Assembly: GCA_902596665.1 (NCBI GenBank)
Contig: CACJUN010000001.1
Coordinates: 195,680-259,679 of the forward strand
Length of the DNA: 64,000 nt
Reading direction: 5' to 3'
From: an uncultured SAR86 cluster bacterium
GTDB lineage: Bacteria > Pseudomonadota > Gammaproteobacteria > Magnimaribacterales > AG-339-G14
Shown here: piece by piece, positions 43,380 through 51,511 of the stretch
Layout of the letters: every line of letters begins with the position of its first letter
Numbering within the stretch: the first letter of the stretch is position 1
The notes under the pieces: generated by a model
Told to the model about the DNA's origin: nothing
Seen by the model: the letters and a program-made list of their open reading frames with translations, nothing else
Database searches by the model: none
Made by a program: the position numbers and the translations under genes

Positions 43380-44762
43380 ATGGAGAATAAAAATACACAA
43401 GATTTTCAATTGAGCTATAAATTTGCTCGAGAAAATGGAATTTTTATTTCGGGTATAAATGAAAACAACTTGGAAGTGTTAACTTCTGACGATGTTAAAT
43501 TAAATAAATTATCTCAACTAGAAGCAAAATTTAAGAAGCCTTTGGTTATAAAATCATTATCCGGAGCTGATTTTTTTAAACACATTTCATCTTTTTATTC
43601 AGAAAATACCGATAAATCAGAAGATATTGTGGATGGCCTTGGAGATCAAATTAATTTGGAACAATTGGCTTCCGATTTACCAAAAACAGAAGATCTTCTC
43701 GATGACTCAACCGAAGCTCCCGTAATCAGACTAATTAATGCTGTTTTATCGGAAGCAATCAAATCGAATGCATCTGATATACACATAGAGCCTTACGAAA
43801 AAAATCTTTCCATAAGGTTTAGAGTAGACGGTATTTTAAAAGAAATACTTTCTCCAAGTAGCAGAATAGCCTCTCTTTTAAATGCCAGAATAAAAGTCAT
43901 GGCTAACCTTGATATTGCTGAAAAACGAGTTCCTCAAGACGGCAGAATTTCATTAAAGCTTGGGGAAAAATGGGTAGATTTAAGAGTATCAACTTTACCT
44001 TCTAATTACGGTGAAAGAATTGTTCTCAGACTTCTCGATAAGTCTGAAGCAAAATTTAATTTAGACGATCTAGGAATGCCTGCAAGGCAAAAAGAAGTAT
44101 TCACTAAGTCCCTTTCTCAAAATAACGGAATTATATTAGTAACAGGGCCAACTGGTTCCGGTAAAACTACAACTTTATATGCTGGATTAAACCTATTGAA
44201 TGATCAGAGTAGAAACATTTTAACGGTTGAGGATCCTATTGAATATGCTGTAGACGGTATTGGGCAAACACAAGTTAATAATAAAGTTGGAATGACTTTT
44301 GCTGCTGGACTGCGAGCAATTCTAAGACAGGATCCAGATGTGGTAATGGTTGGTGAAATAAGGGACAAAGAAACAGCTGAGATTGCAATTCAGGCTTCTC
44401 TAACTGGTCACTTGGTTTTATCAACGATTCACACCAATGATACCTTGGGTGCTATTACTAGATTGATAGACATGGGCGTTGAACCTTATTTATTAGCTTC
44501 ATCGTTAAGAACAATAATTTCACAACGACTGGTAAGAAAACTTTCATCAGATGGAGAAACTTATTCGGGGAGGCAAGGTATTTTTGAAATTTTAGATATA
44601 GATCAAAACGTTAAAGAACTTATTAACGATGATTTTTCTGAAAAGAAAGTCAGGGATATTATCGATCCACAGCATGATTTTCTTGAAGAATCAGGTCAAA
44701 AACTTATTCAAGAGGGTGTCACAACCCTTGAAGAAGTCAGAAGAGTTCTTATGGAGGCCTGA
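43380..44762 (+). CDS. gspE: Type II secretion ATPase GspE, lacking the four-cysteine zinc subdomain
   Basis: A cytoplasmic secretion ATPase of 460 residues (family about 500). Motifs in order are SDIHIEPYEK, the ILKEILSPSSRIA/LDIAEKRVPQDGRIS arm, and Walker A GPTGSGKTTT near residue 256. VEDPIEY, the Asp box RQDPDVVMVGEIRD and the His box HTNDTLGAITRL follow. Where family members have about 45-50 residues with two CxxC pairs between QRLVR and GRxGIxE, this protein has only KLSSDGETYS and no Cys. The C-terminus ends in a helical bundle. It is coupled to GspF, sharing base 44762. Confidence 0.95.
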   Translation: MENKNTQDFQLSYKFARENGIFISGINENNLEVLTSDDVKLNKLSQLEAKFKKPLVIKSLSGADFFKHISSFYSENTDKSEDIVDGLGDQINLEQLASDLPKTEDLLDDSTEAPVIRLINAVLSEAIKSNASDIHIEPYEKNLSIRFRVDGILKEILSPSSRIASLLNARIKVMANLDIAEKRVPQDGRISLKLGEKWVDLRVSTLPSNYGERIVLRLLDKSEAKFNLDDLGMPARQKEVFTKSLSQNNGIILVTGPTGSGKTTTLYAGLNLLNDQSRNILTVEDPIEYAVDGIGQTQVNNKVGMTFAAGLRAILRQDPDVVMVGEIRDKETAEIAIQASLTGHLVLSTIHTNDTLGAITRLIDMGVEPYLLASSLRTIISQRLVRKLSSDGETYSGRQGIFEILDIDQNVKELINDDFSEKKVRDIIDPQHDFLEESGQKLIQEGVTTLEEVRRVLMEA

Positions 44763-45970
44763 TGCCTGCTTTTAATTACGAAGCTTTATCATCAGATGGA
44801 AAAAAAATAAAAGGCAGCTTAATTGCAGATGATGTCAATTTAGCCTCTCAAGAATTAAAAAGTAGGAGTTTAATTCCTATAGATGTAAAAGAAAGAAAAG
44901 CTTCAGGATCTTTTTTAAGTTTTTTGTCTCATAAAATTAAATCAAGTGATTTAGCATTAATTACTCGTCAAATGTCCACTCTTATAAATGCAGGCATACC
45001 TGTTGATAGGTCACTAGATTCGGTAGCTGAACAGCTTTCAGATAAATCTAGTGCCAACAAACTCAGGGAAATATCCATGCGGGTTAAGGAGGGGTATAAG
45101 TTCTCTGAAGCTTTAAAGGAATTCCCTGAATCTTTCGATAGTTTATATGTATCACTAATCGAAGCAGGAGAATCTTCTGGAGAATTGGGAAATGTTATGG
45201 AGGAGACAGCTGATTATTTAGAAAAAAGAGCAACCCTTAATCAAGAGATCCTTGGAGCAACAATATATCCAATGGTTTTATTTGCAACTTCCCTAGTGAT
45301 AATAAGTTTACTGCTAATCTTTGTTGTTCCAAATGTCGTCTCTCAATTTGCTAACTCTAATCAGCAATTACCATTCTTAACAATGGCCATGTTAGGAATT
45401 TCAAATTTTTTTACAAGCCTCTGGTTTGGATTGCTTATTGTTTTTTTAGCTTTAATTGCTTTTATTGGAATCAGATTTATTGGCATTAATAAATTCTTTC
45501 TTTACGTTGATAAAGTCCTATTAAAACTTCCGATAATTAATAAATTTATCATCGATTCAAACTTATCAAGATTCACTAATTCTCTATCCATTCTCAGATC
45601 AAGTAATGTCTCCATAATTAGGTCACTGGATATTTCTGCAAATACTGTCAGCAACAGAATTTTAAAAAAAGATATTAATTTTGCATCCGTGGAAGTTTCT
45701 GAAGGGAATTCTCTTGCAAGATCATTAAGCAAATCAAAATACATACCTTCATTGATCATTGAAATGATATCAAGCGGTGAAGCAAGTGGAGAGTTAGAAA
45801 ATATGTTAATTAAGGTTTCAAAATACCTTCAGGATAGATTTAATCATTCTACTAAGATAACTTTAAATCTTTTGGAACCTGCGGTTATTATTTTTATGGG
45901 TGGATTTGTTTCTTTGATTGTTTTGGCAATTTTATTACCGTTGATTCAGTTAAATACATTCAGCCTATAA
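44762..45970 (+). CDS. gspF: Type II secretion inner-membrane platform GspF
   Basis: A 402-residue polytopic platform protein with two repeated cytoplasmic GspF domains. SDLALITRQMSTLINAGIPVDRSL begins the first and NLSRFTNSLSILRSSNVSI the second. Three TM segments lie near residues 170-195, 215-240 and 370-398. ESFDSLYVSLIEAGESSGELG is the family motif. It starts on the final base of gspE, which suggests stoichiometric coupling. Confidence 0.94.
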   Translation: MPAFNYEALSSDGKKIKGSLIADDVNLASQELKSRSLIPIDVKERKASGSFLSFLSHKIKSSDLALITRQMSTLINAGIPVDRSLDSVAEQLSDKSSANKLREISMRVKEGYKFSEALKEFPESFDSLYVSLIEAGESSGELGNVMEETADYLEKRATLNQEILGATIYPMVLFATSLVIISLLLIFVVPNVVSQFANSNQQLPFLTMAMLGISNFFTSLWFGLLIVFLALIAFIGIRFIGINKFFLYVDKVLLKLPIINKFIIDSNLSRFTNSLSILRSSNVSIIRSLDISANTVSNRILKKDINFASVEVSEGNSLARSLSKSKYIPSLIIEMISSGEASGELENMLIKVSKYLQDRFNHSTKITLNLLEPAVIIFMGGFVSLIVLAILLPLIQLNTFSL

Positions 45971-45983
45971 CGAGGAGTAAAAT

Positions 45984-46415
45984 ATGATGATGAAAAAAAT
46001 AAAATTAAAAGGCTTTACACTTATTGAAATCTTAGTTGTTTTAATGATTTTAGGCTTATTGACTGCCGTTATTGCAATCAATGTTTTACCGAGTCAGGAA
46101 AGGGCTAGAGAAGATAAAGCTAAAGCCGACATTAGACTCTTAGAACAAGCACTTGAGCTCTATCGTCTTGATATGATCTCTTACCCAAATTCTAGAGAGG
46201 GTCTTCAAGCTCTTGTGACAGTTCCTGAAAATCACAGATTTAAAGAAAGATACAGATCAGGAGGGTACGTAAGAAGATTAGAAAAAGATCCCTGGGGTAA
46301 TGATTACAAATACAGAAGACCCGGAAGATTTGGAACTTTTGATTTATATTCTCTAGGAGCTGATGGTGAGGAAGGTGGAGAAGGATCGGATAAAGATATT
46401 GGCAACTGGGAATAA
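45984..46415 (+). CDS. gspG: Major pseudopilin GspG
   Basis: A 143-residue pseudopilin and the main subunit of the T2SS pseudopilus. The leader MMMKKIKLKG is cleaved before FTLIEILVVLMILGLL, with Glu at position +5. The C-terminal Ca-binding region (DPWGNDYKYRRPG then YSLGADGEEGGEG and DIGNW) is canonical. A GAGGAG ribosome site lies before the first ATG. It overlaps the GspI gene at its 3' end. Confidence 0.95.
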   Translation: MMMKKIKLKGFTLIEILVVLMILGLLTAVIAINVLPSQERAREDKAKADIRLLEQALELYRLDMISYPNSREGLQALVTVPENHRFKERYRSGGYVRRLEKDPWGNDYKYRRPGRFGTFDLYSLGADGEEGGEGSDKDIGNWE

Positions 46416-46779
46416 AACATTATCTGGTTTCACAATAATAGAAATCTTAGTTGCTTTCTTTATTCTTGCTATTGCTGCACTGGCTTTTTCTTCTTTAATC
46501 ACTGATTCTTCAAGATCCATTAACTTGATCGAAGAAAGATTCTTGGCAAATAATATTGCAGAAAACTTAGCTTTGAAAAACTTAGTCAAGGATGATTATC
46601 TTACTTCTTCGCAATACGACGAAGGAGAGGAAACATTTCTAGGCATGCCGTTCATTTGGGAAAGAGAGTTAGCAACTTCAGTTGAGAGAAATAGAATTGA
46701 AATTGAAATAAAAGTTTTTTCTGAAGATGGTGATTTATTAGGAAAATCAAAGGTTTTTAAAGAGGTTTTGGCCCAATGA
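46363..46779 (+). CDS. gspI: Minor pseudopilin GspI (start uncertain)
   Basis: A type I minor pseudopilin. The cleavage site is G before FTIIEILVAFFILAI. The mature part is about 110 residues with MPFIWERELATS, as in GspI. The frame opens at an ATG at 46363, but a TTG at 46399 gives a more ordinary 10-residue leader and less overlap with gspG; GTG codons at 46366 and 46375 are also possible. Normally gspH lies between gspG and gspI; here the genes overlap directly, so gspH is absent from the cluster. Confidence 0.85.
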   Translation: MVRKVEKDRIKILATGNKTLSGFTIIEILVAFFILAIAALAFSSLITDSSRSINLIEERFLANNIAENLALKNLVKDDYLTSSQYDEGEETFLGMPFIWERELATSVERNRIEIEIKVFSEDGDLLGKSKVFKEVLAQ

Positions 46780-47366
46780 AAGGATTATCTTTAATAGAAA
46801 TGCTTATTGCAATATCTTTATTCGCTCTTTTAGCATTATTAGGCTCATCTTTATTGAATATATCTGTTTCTTCGAATCTTTCCATTCAAGAAAAAAATGA
46901 TAGGTTAGATAAATTGGTTCTTTTGAATAAATATTTGAGACAAGATTTTACGCAATCCGTAAATACAATCCCAAGAGACCAAATGGGTGCTTATGAATTA
47001 TCAACCATGGAATTAAATTCCTCAGATTCTGACGAAATCTTATTAAGGTTAATAAAACTTTCGGACACAGATGGGTTGGATGATACCGGTGCTCTAAGAA
47101 AGATAATTTATAAATTAGATAACGGAGAGTTGATTAGAGAATCCTACAGATATATGGATAACGAGGATCCTTTACAAAGTGAAATCCTTCTTGATGATGT
47201 GGATTATGTGGATCTTGAAATATTTTTTGAAAATGTCTCTTATGAAGCATGGCCTATATCAGAAGAAATATTTTTTGATAGCAGTCTTCCAGAGGCAGTT
47301 GAAGTCAAAATTGGATTTTATGACCTTTCAATATTCAATAAGATTTTATTAGTGAATTATGGATAA
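46776..47366 (+). CDS. gspJ: Minor pseudopilin GspJ
   Basis: A 196-residue minor pseudopilin with a very short leader MKG before LSLIEMLIAISLFALLALLG. The mature domain contains LRQDFTQSVN and ILLRLIKLSDTDG, as in GspJ. It overlaps gspI by 4 nt (ATGA) and gspK by 8 nt. It should sit at the pseudopilus tip with GspI and GspK. Confidence 0.88.
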   Translation: MKGLSLIEMLIAISLFALLALLGSSLLNISVSSNLSIQEKNDRLDKLVLLNKYLRQDFTQSVNTIPRDQMGAYELSTMELNSSDSDEILLRLIKLSDTDGLDDTGALRKIIYKLDNGELIRESYRYMDNEDPLQSEILLDDVDYVDLEIFFENVSYEAWPISEEIFFDSSLPEAVEVKIGFYDLSIFNKILLVNYG

Positions 47367-48342
47367 GAGAGAAAGTCTGCCTGGAATAGCGCTCATATTA
47401 TCCTTATTTATTATAACGATCGTTTCTTCGATCGGAGTAATGATGAGTAATGAGACACAGCAAAAGGTTAAGTTTCATATTTATGAAAATTTTTTCTCTC
47501 AAGCATATCTTGATCTTTTAAGTCTCGAAGTAATTGGAAAAGAATATTTAAAACCGGAACAAAATAGACTTCAAATTGCTTTAGCTAGCTCATCAGAGTC
47601 CATTGAAAACTCATTAAGTTTTGAAACTGAAAACGGTCGGGTTTTTGGAAATTTTTATGACAGGAATAATTGCTTTAATGTTAATTCTTTGGTTTCAAAA
47701 ATCAATAATTCTCAAGATAGAGTTAGTAGGATCAATTCGCAGTTATTGAAAAATCTTGGAATTAGTCTAGAAATTCCTGAATATGACATGGATATAATTG
47801 TGTCCTCTTTAATTGATTGGATAGATACCAATTCCACTCCACAGGATACTCTTGGCGCGGAAGATATTAACTACACTGCCAAAAAGAATCCTTACCTTCC
47901 AACTAATCAATTAATTGCTGACTTGCCTGAAATTAGAAACATTAATGGGATGAATGATGAGATTTACAAACAACTAAAACCTTATCTATGTGTTCATCCT
48001 TCTAGGGAGTTAAACATTAATATAAATGCTTTGTCTCCTAAATATCCTCATCTAATAATTGCCATTACTGAAAATCAATTAGATTTTTATTCGGCTCAAA
48101 ATGTGCTGTTATCAAAACCTTTTGGAGGCTACAAATCAACTAAGGAATTCTTTGATATGCCAGAATTTGATGGATTGGCTTTATCAGGATCTATTAGAGA
48201 GTCGTTATCAACTCAAAGTAATTATTATGAAATAGATGTAGAAATTACTAATGGATCGAACACTTACGATTTAATTTCAAAAATCGAAATAACTTCAACA
48301 GGACCAAAAGTTTACATGCGAAAAATCGGAAAATATCTATGA
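47359..48342 (+). CDS. gspK: Minor pseudopilin GspK
   Basis: A 327-residue large minor pseudopilin. The leader MDKRESLPG precedes IALILSLFIITIVSSIG, which lacks the Glu at +5, as is normal for GspK. The region NVNSLVSKINN and VSSLIDWIDTNSTPQ is the Ca-binding/alpha-domain part, and NININALSP continues it. It caps the pseudopilus. The ATG overlaps gspJ and the stop overlaps gspL by 4 nt. Confidence 0.9.
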   Translation: MDKRESLPGIALILSLFIITIVSSIGVMMSNETQQKVKFHIYENFFSQAYLDLLSLEVIGKEYLKPEQNRLQIALASSSESIENSLSFETENGRVFGNFYDRNNCFNVNSLVSKINNSQDRVSRINSQLLKNLGISLEIPEYDMDIIVSSLIDWIDTNSTPQDTLGAEDINYTAKKNPYLPTNQLIADLPEIRNINGMNDEIYKQLKPYLCVHPSRELNININALSPKYPHLIIAITENQLDFYSAQNVLLSKPFGGYKSTKEFFDMPEFDGLALSGSIRESLSTQSNYYEIDVEITNGSNTYDLISKIEITSTGPKVYMRKIGKYL

Positions 48343-49460
48343 TACAAAAAGTAATAGAACTTATTGAGCAAGGTAAAAGTCATTATTTTCTTCAAGATAA
48401 TGATACTTTTAAATCAGTAAAATTTGATTCCGAAATTCACAAAGTTTCGGGAAGAATATTGCTGACTAATGAGTTCCATAATATTGATCTAAATCTCCCC
48501 GATGTATCAGATGCACAGCTTAAGAAAGCTATTCCTTTCATGATAAAAGATGAGCTTATAGAAGTTGATTCTGAAGATGAATGGATCCAATCAAAAGACT
48601 CAAAAGAGATTCTTGCTGCATCAAGTGAATATCTTAATTCAGTCAGAGATTTAGCTTTTCAAGAAAATCTTGATTTTTTAACACCATTTCATGGTTATGA
48701 CTCTGAAGTAAATACTTTAATTTTCTTTGAAAATTTTGTTTACGTTCACTCTAAGAGAAAAAAAATAAGATTGATGATGTCTTTGGAGACCTTCAAATTA
48801 AGTAAAGAAAATATTATTAATCAATTAAAAGCTGATCCACTCGAGGTCTTTAGCGTCGAAGAAATATCACTCGATAAGGATTTAAAAATTCAATCAAAAG
48901 TCTTTGATTCTTATGAAGATCTCATGATCCATTCATTTAAATCGATAGACTTTTCATATTTCAACCTCATGCAAGGAAGGTATGAAAAACGTCTAGATAT
49001 AGATAAGTTATTCAAGCAAAGCAAAAAACCTTTAATTGCTTTAGCTTCAATTTATTTATTTTTTATTAGTTTGAGCTTGATTGAAATTATTTCCTATTCT
49101 TTTCAAATCGATAATTCGCTAGAAAAGTCAAAGCAAGTTTTTAACCAAAAATTCCCAAGTCTGAATTATGAGACCGATTTCAATGAAATTAAATACCGCT
49201 TGATGAGACAGAATAACGATCAAGATCAATTAAAATTAATATCTACAGTCAGTAATGCTGTTACTTCTTTAAATTCTACTAATTTAAATTCATTTGTGTT
49301 GTCTCAACAAAGAACTGCTTTCGAGGTTGAGGCAAATTCATTCGCCGATTTAGAAAGAATAATAGCTAAATTGGAAGGCGAGGGTATTTACGCTCAAATA
49401 GGCACATCCAATAGAAGTAATAATTTCATCATAGGAGAAATCATAATTGAAAGTTTTTAG
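48339..49460 (+). CDS. gspL: Type II secretion protein GspL
   Basis: A 373-residue bitopic assembly-platform protein that links the ATPase GspE to GspM. The cytoplasmic actin-like domain spans about residues 1-225. A single TM (KPLIALASIYLFFISLSLIE) lies near residue 230, and a periplasmic ferredoxin-like domain makes up the rest. The sequence is divergent; identification rests on architecture and operon position. It overlaps gspK by 4 nt and gspM by 14 nt. Confidence 0.82.
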   Translation: MIQKVIELIEQGKSHYFLQDNDTFKSVKFDSEIHKVSGRILLTNEFHNIDLNLPDVSDAQLKKAIPFMIKDELIEVDSEDEWIQSKDSKEILAASSEYLNSVRDLAFQENLDFLTPFHGYDSEVNTLIFFENFVYVHSKRKKIRLMMSLETFKLSKENIINQLKADPLEVFSVEEISLDKDLKIQSKVFDSYEDLMIHSFKSIDFSYFNLMQGRYEKRLDIDKLFKQSKKPLIALASIYLFFISLSLIEIISYSFQIDNSLEKSKQVFNQKFPSLNYETDFNEIKYRLMRQNNDQDQLKLISTVSNAVTSLNSTNLNSFVLSQQRTAFEVEANSFADLERIIAKLEGEGIYAQIGTSNRSNNFIIGEIIIESF

Positions 49461-49893
49461 CTATCTAAATTCCTTAACTCGACAACAACAAATAATATTT
49501 ATTTTGACGTTGTCTTTACTTCTTCTAATCGTTCTTAGTTTCTTTTTGAATTTTATTCAAAAAACAGCAAACAATCTTGAAATTGAAAGAAATAAAATAC
49601 TCACAGAAGAAAGATTAATAAATAAAATTAATTTTTTCCCAGGGTTTGTCAATCAAGATAATGTTTCAATATCCTCTTTAATAACTAATACTTCTGGTGA
49701 TTTTAAAATTAACATCGATAGAACTCAGGTCATAGACGAAGAGTCAATTATTGTCTGGATAAATGATGCAGATTTTATGAGACTTTATGACTGGCTTTTT
49801 TCAATTCAAGATCGAGTTTCTTTAGATAAAACTAGCCTTACTAAGTCTTCAGGCGGGAGAGTGTCTGCTCAATTAAATCTATCTAAAATCTAA
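49447..49893 (+). CDS. gspM: Type II secretion protein GspM (TTG start)
   Basis: A 148-residue bitopic protein with a short cytoplasmic end, a TM (IIFILTLSLLLLIVLSFFLNF) near residues 16-36 and a small periplasmic domain ending VSAQLNLSKI. The start is a TTG at 49447, placed about 10 nt after a GGAG (49433-49436) inside gspL. No ATG in frame would leave the TM intact. It partners GspL. Confidence 0.82.
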   Translation: MKVFSYLNSLTRQQQIIFILTLSLLLLIVLSFFLNFIQKTANNLEIERNKILTEERLINKINFFPGFVNQDNVSISSLITNTSGDFKINIDRTQVIDEESIIVWINDADFMRLYDWLFSIQDRVSLDKTSLTKSSGGRVSAQLNLSKI

Positions 49894-50606
49894 TGAGTCT
49901 TCGATATTTTTTTATCTCGGTAGTTTCTCTCTTCTTTATACTTCTTTTTTTATTTTTACCCTTAAGGATTGCTTACTCCACTGTTGATGATCTTTTTCCA
50001 GAAATCTCTTATAGAGACATCAACGGAACAATTTGGAGTGGCACATTTGAGGAAGTTTTTTATGGCGATACTTTGATCGGGAACCTTAATACCTCTGTTG
50101 GTTTTAATAAACTTCATATAAAAATTGATCGTGGGAGGCTTGATCTAGCAGGAGATATTTCAATTGCAGAGCTAATCATGAATGAAGTAATTAGTCTTAG
50201 CTCCATAAAATTTATATTTGATAGTGATAATTTTGGCTCAAAATTGCCTATGAAAATCCTTCTTTCATCGGATAACTTAAAGTTAGGTTTTGATAAAGAT
50301 AGATGCATTTCTTCTTCGGGAAGAATTAACGCTATGGTCAATGATCTTGAATTATTTGGTGAAGTTTATGAAACTTCGGTTGAAGCAGATATAAATTGCG
50401 AAAATAATAAATTAATTGCTAATTTCATAACTTTTCCAAACGCTGATCTCTTATCAGGCAATATAGTTATAGATAATGAATTAAATTACGAAATATTCGG
50501 CTCCTCTAAAATGTTGGAAAAAGTATTAGAACAATCTCTTACCGCCGGAGTTAATGTCAATCCGTCCATAGAGTTTCAAGGAAATATTCATTCCTTACTT
50601 AGATAA
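49893..50606 (+). CDS. gspN: Type II secretion protein GspN
   Basis: A 237-residue protein with an N-terminal TM anchor (FFISVVSLFFILLFLFLPL) and a beta-rich periplasmic domain beginning DLFPEISYRDINGTIWSGTF, the GspN signature. Two Cys could pair in the periplasm. GspN is dispensable in several systems. It starts on the last base of gspM and ends the T2SS operon. Confidence 0.87.
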   Translation: MSLRYFFISVVSLFFILLFLFLPLRIAYSTVDDLFPEISYRDINGTIWSGTFEEVFYGDTLIGNLNTSVGFNKLHIKIDRGRLDLAGDISIAELIMNEVISLSSIKFIFDSDNFGSKLPMKILLSSDNLKLGFDKDRCISSSGRINAMVNDLELFGEVYETSVEADINCENNKLIANFITFPNADLLSGNIVIDNELNYEIFGSSKMLEKVLEQSLTAGVNVNPSIEFQGNIHSLLR

Positions 50607-50617
50607 CTAATATTCCG

Positions 50618-50623
50618 TATAAT
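50618..50623 (+). promoter_or_regulatory. TATAAT -10 element 6 nt before the hydrolase operon
   Basis: A perfect TATAAT ends 6 nt before the ATG at 50630 in the only gap (23 nt) between gspN and the next operon. TTACTT lies at a 17-nt spacing as a weak -35. Transcription would start at the ATG itself, giving a leaderless mRNA; no ribosome site precedes the ATG. Confidence 0.45.
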
Positions 50624-50629
50624 CGCGCC

Positions 50630-51511
50630 ATGTTAATTGGAAAAAATCCTCTGGGTCTAGCACCAGAATGGTTCATAAATAATATTGAATATCCTTCAGA
50701 ACAATTATCGATAGATTCATCTGGGGTAAAAATAAATGTAAGGACTTGGGGTTCAAGTGAAAAAAAGTGCCTTCTGTTTTTACATGGCTTTAATGCCCAT
50801 ACGCATTGGTGGGATCATGTCATTCCAGAATTTGCGAATGATTATTTTGTTATTGCCATGGATTTTAGCGGTATGGGAGATAGTGAACACAGAGAAGCTT
50901 ACTCGCAGGAAACATATGCTGATGAAGTTAAAGACGTTATAGAAGGTTTAAAACTAGATAAACCGATCATAGTTGCTCACAGCATGGGAGGTCATGTTTC
51001 CATGATCTTTGGCAATAAATATAAAGACCTCTGCGATGAAATAATCCTTGTGGATTCAACCATTGTTCTTCCACCTGAAAAAGCAAAAGAAATGTCATCT
51101 CGTCGGCCAACTGTAAGATTAGGAGTGGCATCTCCTACTAAAGAGGATGCAATTGAAAGATTTAGGCTCATGCCTCCTCAACCTTGTGAGCTTGATTTTG
51201 TCTTGAAATATGTTGCCGAAACTTCTTATAGAGAAACTGAGGAAGGGTGGAAATTGAAATCAGACCCTACAATCATGAAAACTTATTCTTATTTAGATCA
51301 ACATGAGAATTTAACTAACCTTAACTGTAAACTCTCTCTAATTTACGGTCAGCTTAGTCAACTCATGACCCAAGAAACTTTAGATTATTTCAAGTACGTA
51401 AGTGGTTTAGCTGATGATAGGTTACATATGATTCCTGGTGCAATGCATCATTTATTCTTAGATAAACCTAAAGAATTTGTCGATGCATTAAAACAAGTTC
51501 TAGCATCATGA
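50630..51511 (+). CDS. Alpha/beta hydrolase
   Basis: A 293-residue alpha/beta-hydrolase-fold enzyme. FLHGFNAHTHWWDHV is the oxyanion region, AHSMGGHVSMIFG carries the nucleophile Ser, and MHHLFLDKPKEFVDAL holds the catalytic His. The Asp acid lies in the strand before it. No signal peptide is seen, so it is cytoplasmic. It may be an esterase, lactonase or C-C bond hydrolase. It is first in a plus-strand run whose genes overlap by 4 nt or lie within 6 nt. Confidence 0.88.
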   Translation: MLIGKNPLGLAPEWFINNIEYPSEQLSIDSSGVKINVRTWGSSEKKCLLFLHGFNAHTHWWDHVIPEFANDYFVIAMDFSGMGDSEHREAYSQETYADEVKDVIEGLKLDKPIIVAHSMGGHVSMIFGNKYKDLCDEIILVDSTIVLPPEKAKEMSSRRPTVRLGVASPTKEDAIERFRLMPPQPCELDFVLKYVAETSYRETEEGWKLKSDPTIMKTYSYLDQHENLTNLNCKLSLIYGQLSQLMTQETLDYFKYVSGLADDRLHMIPGAMHHLFLDKPKEFVDALKQVLAS

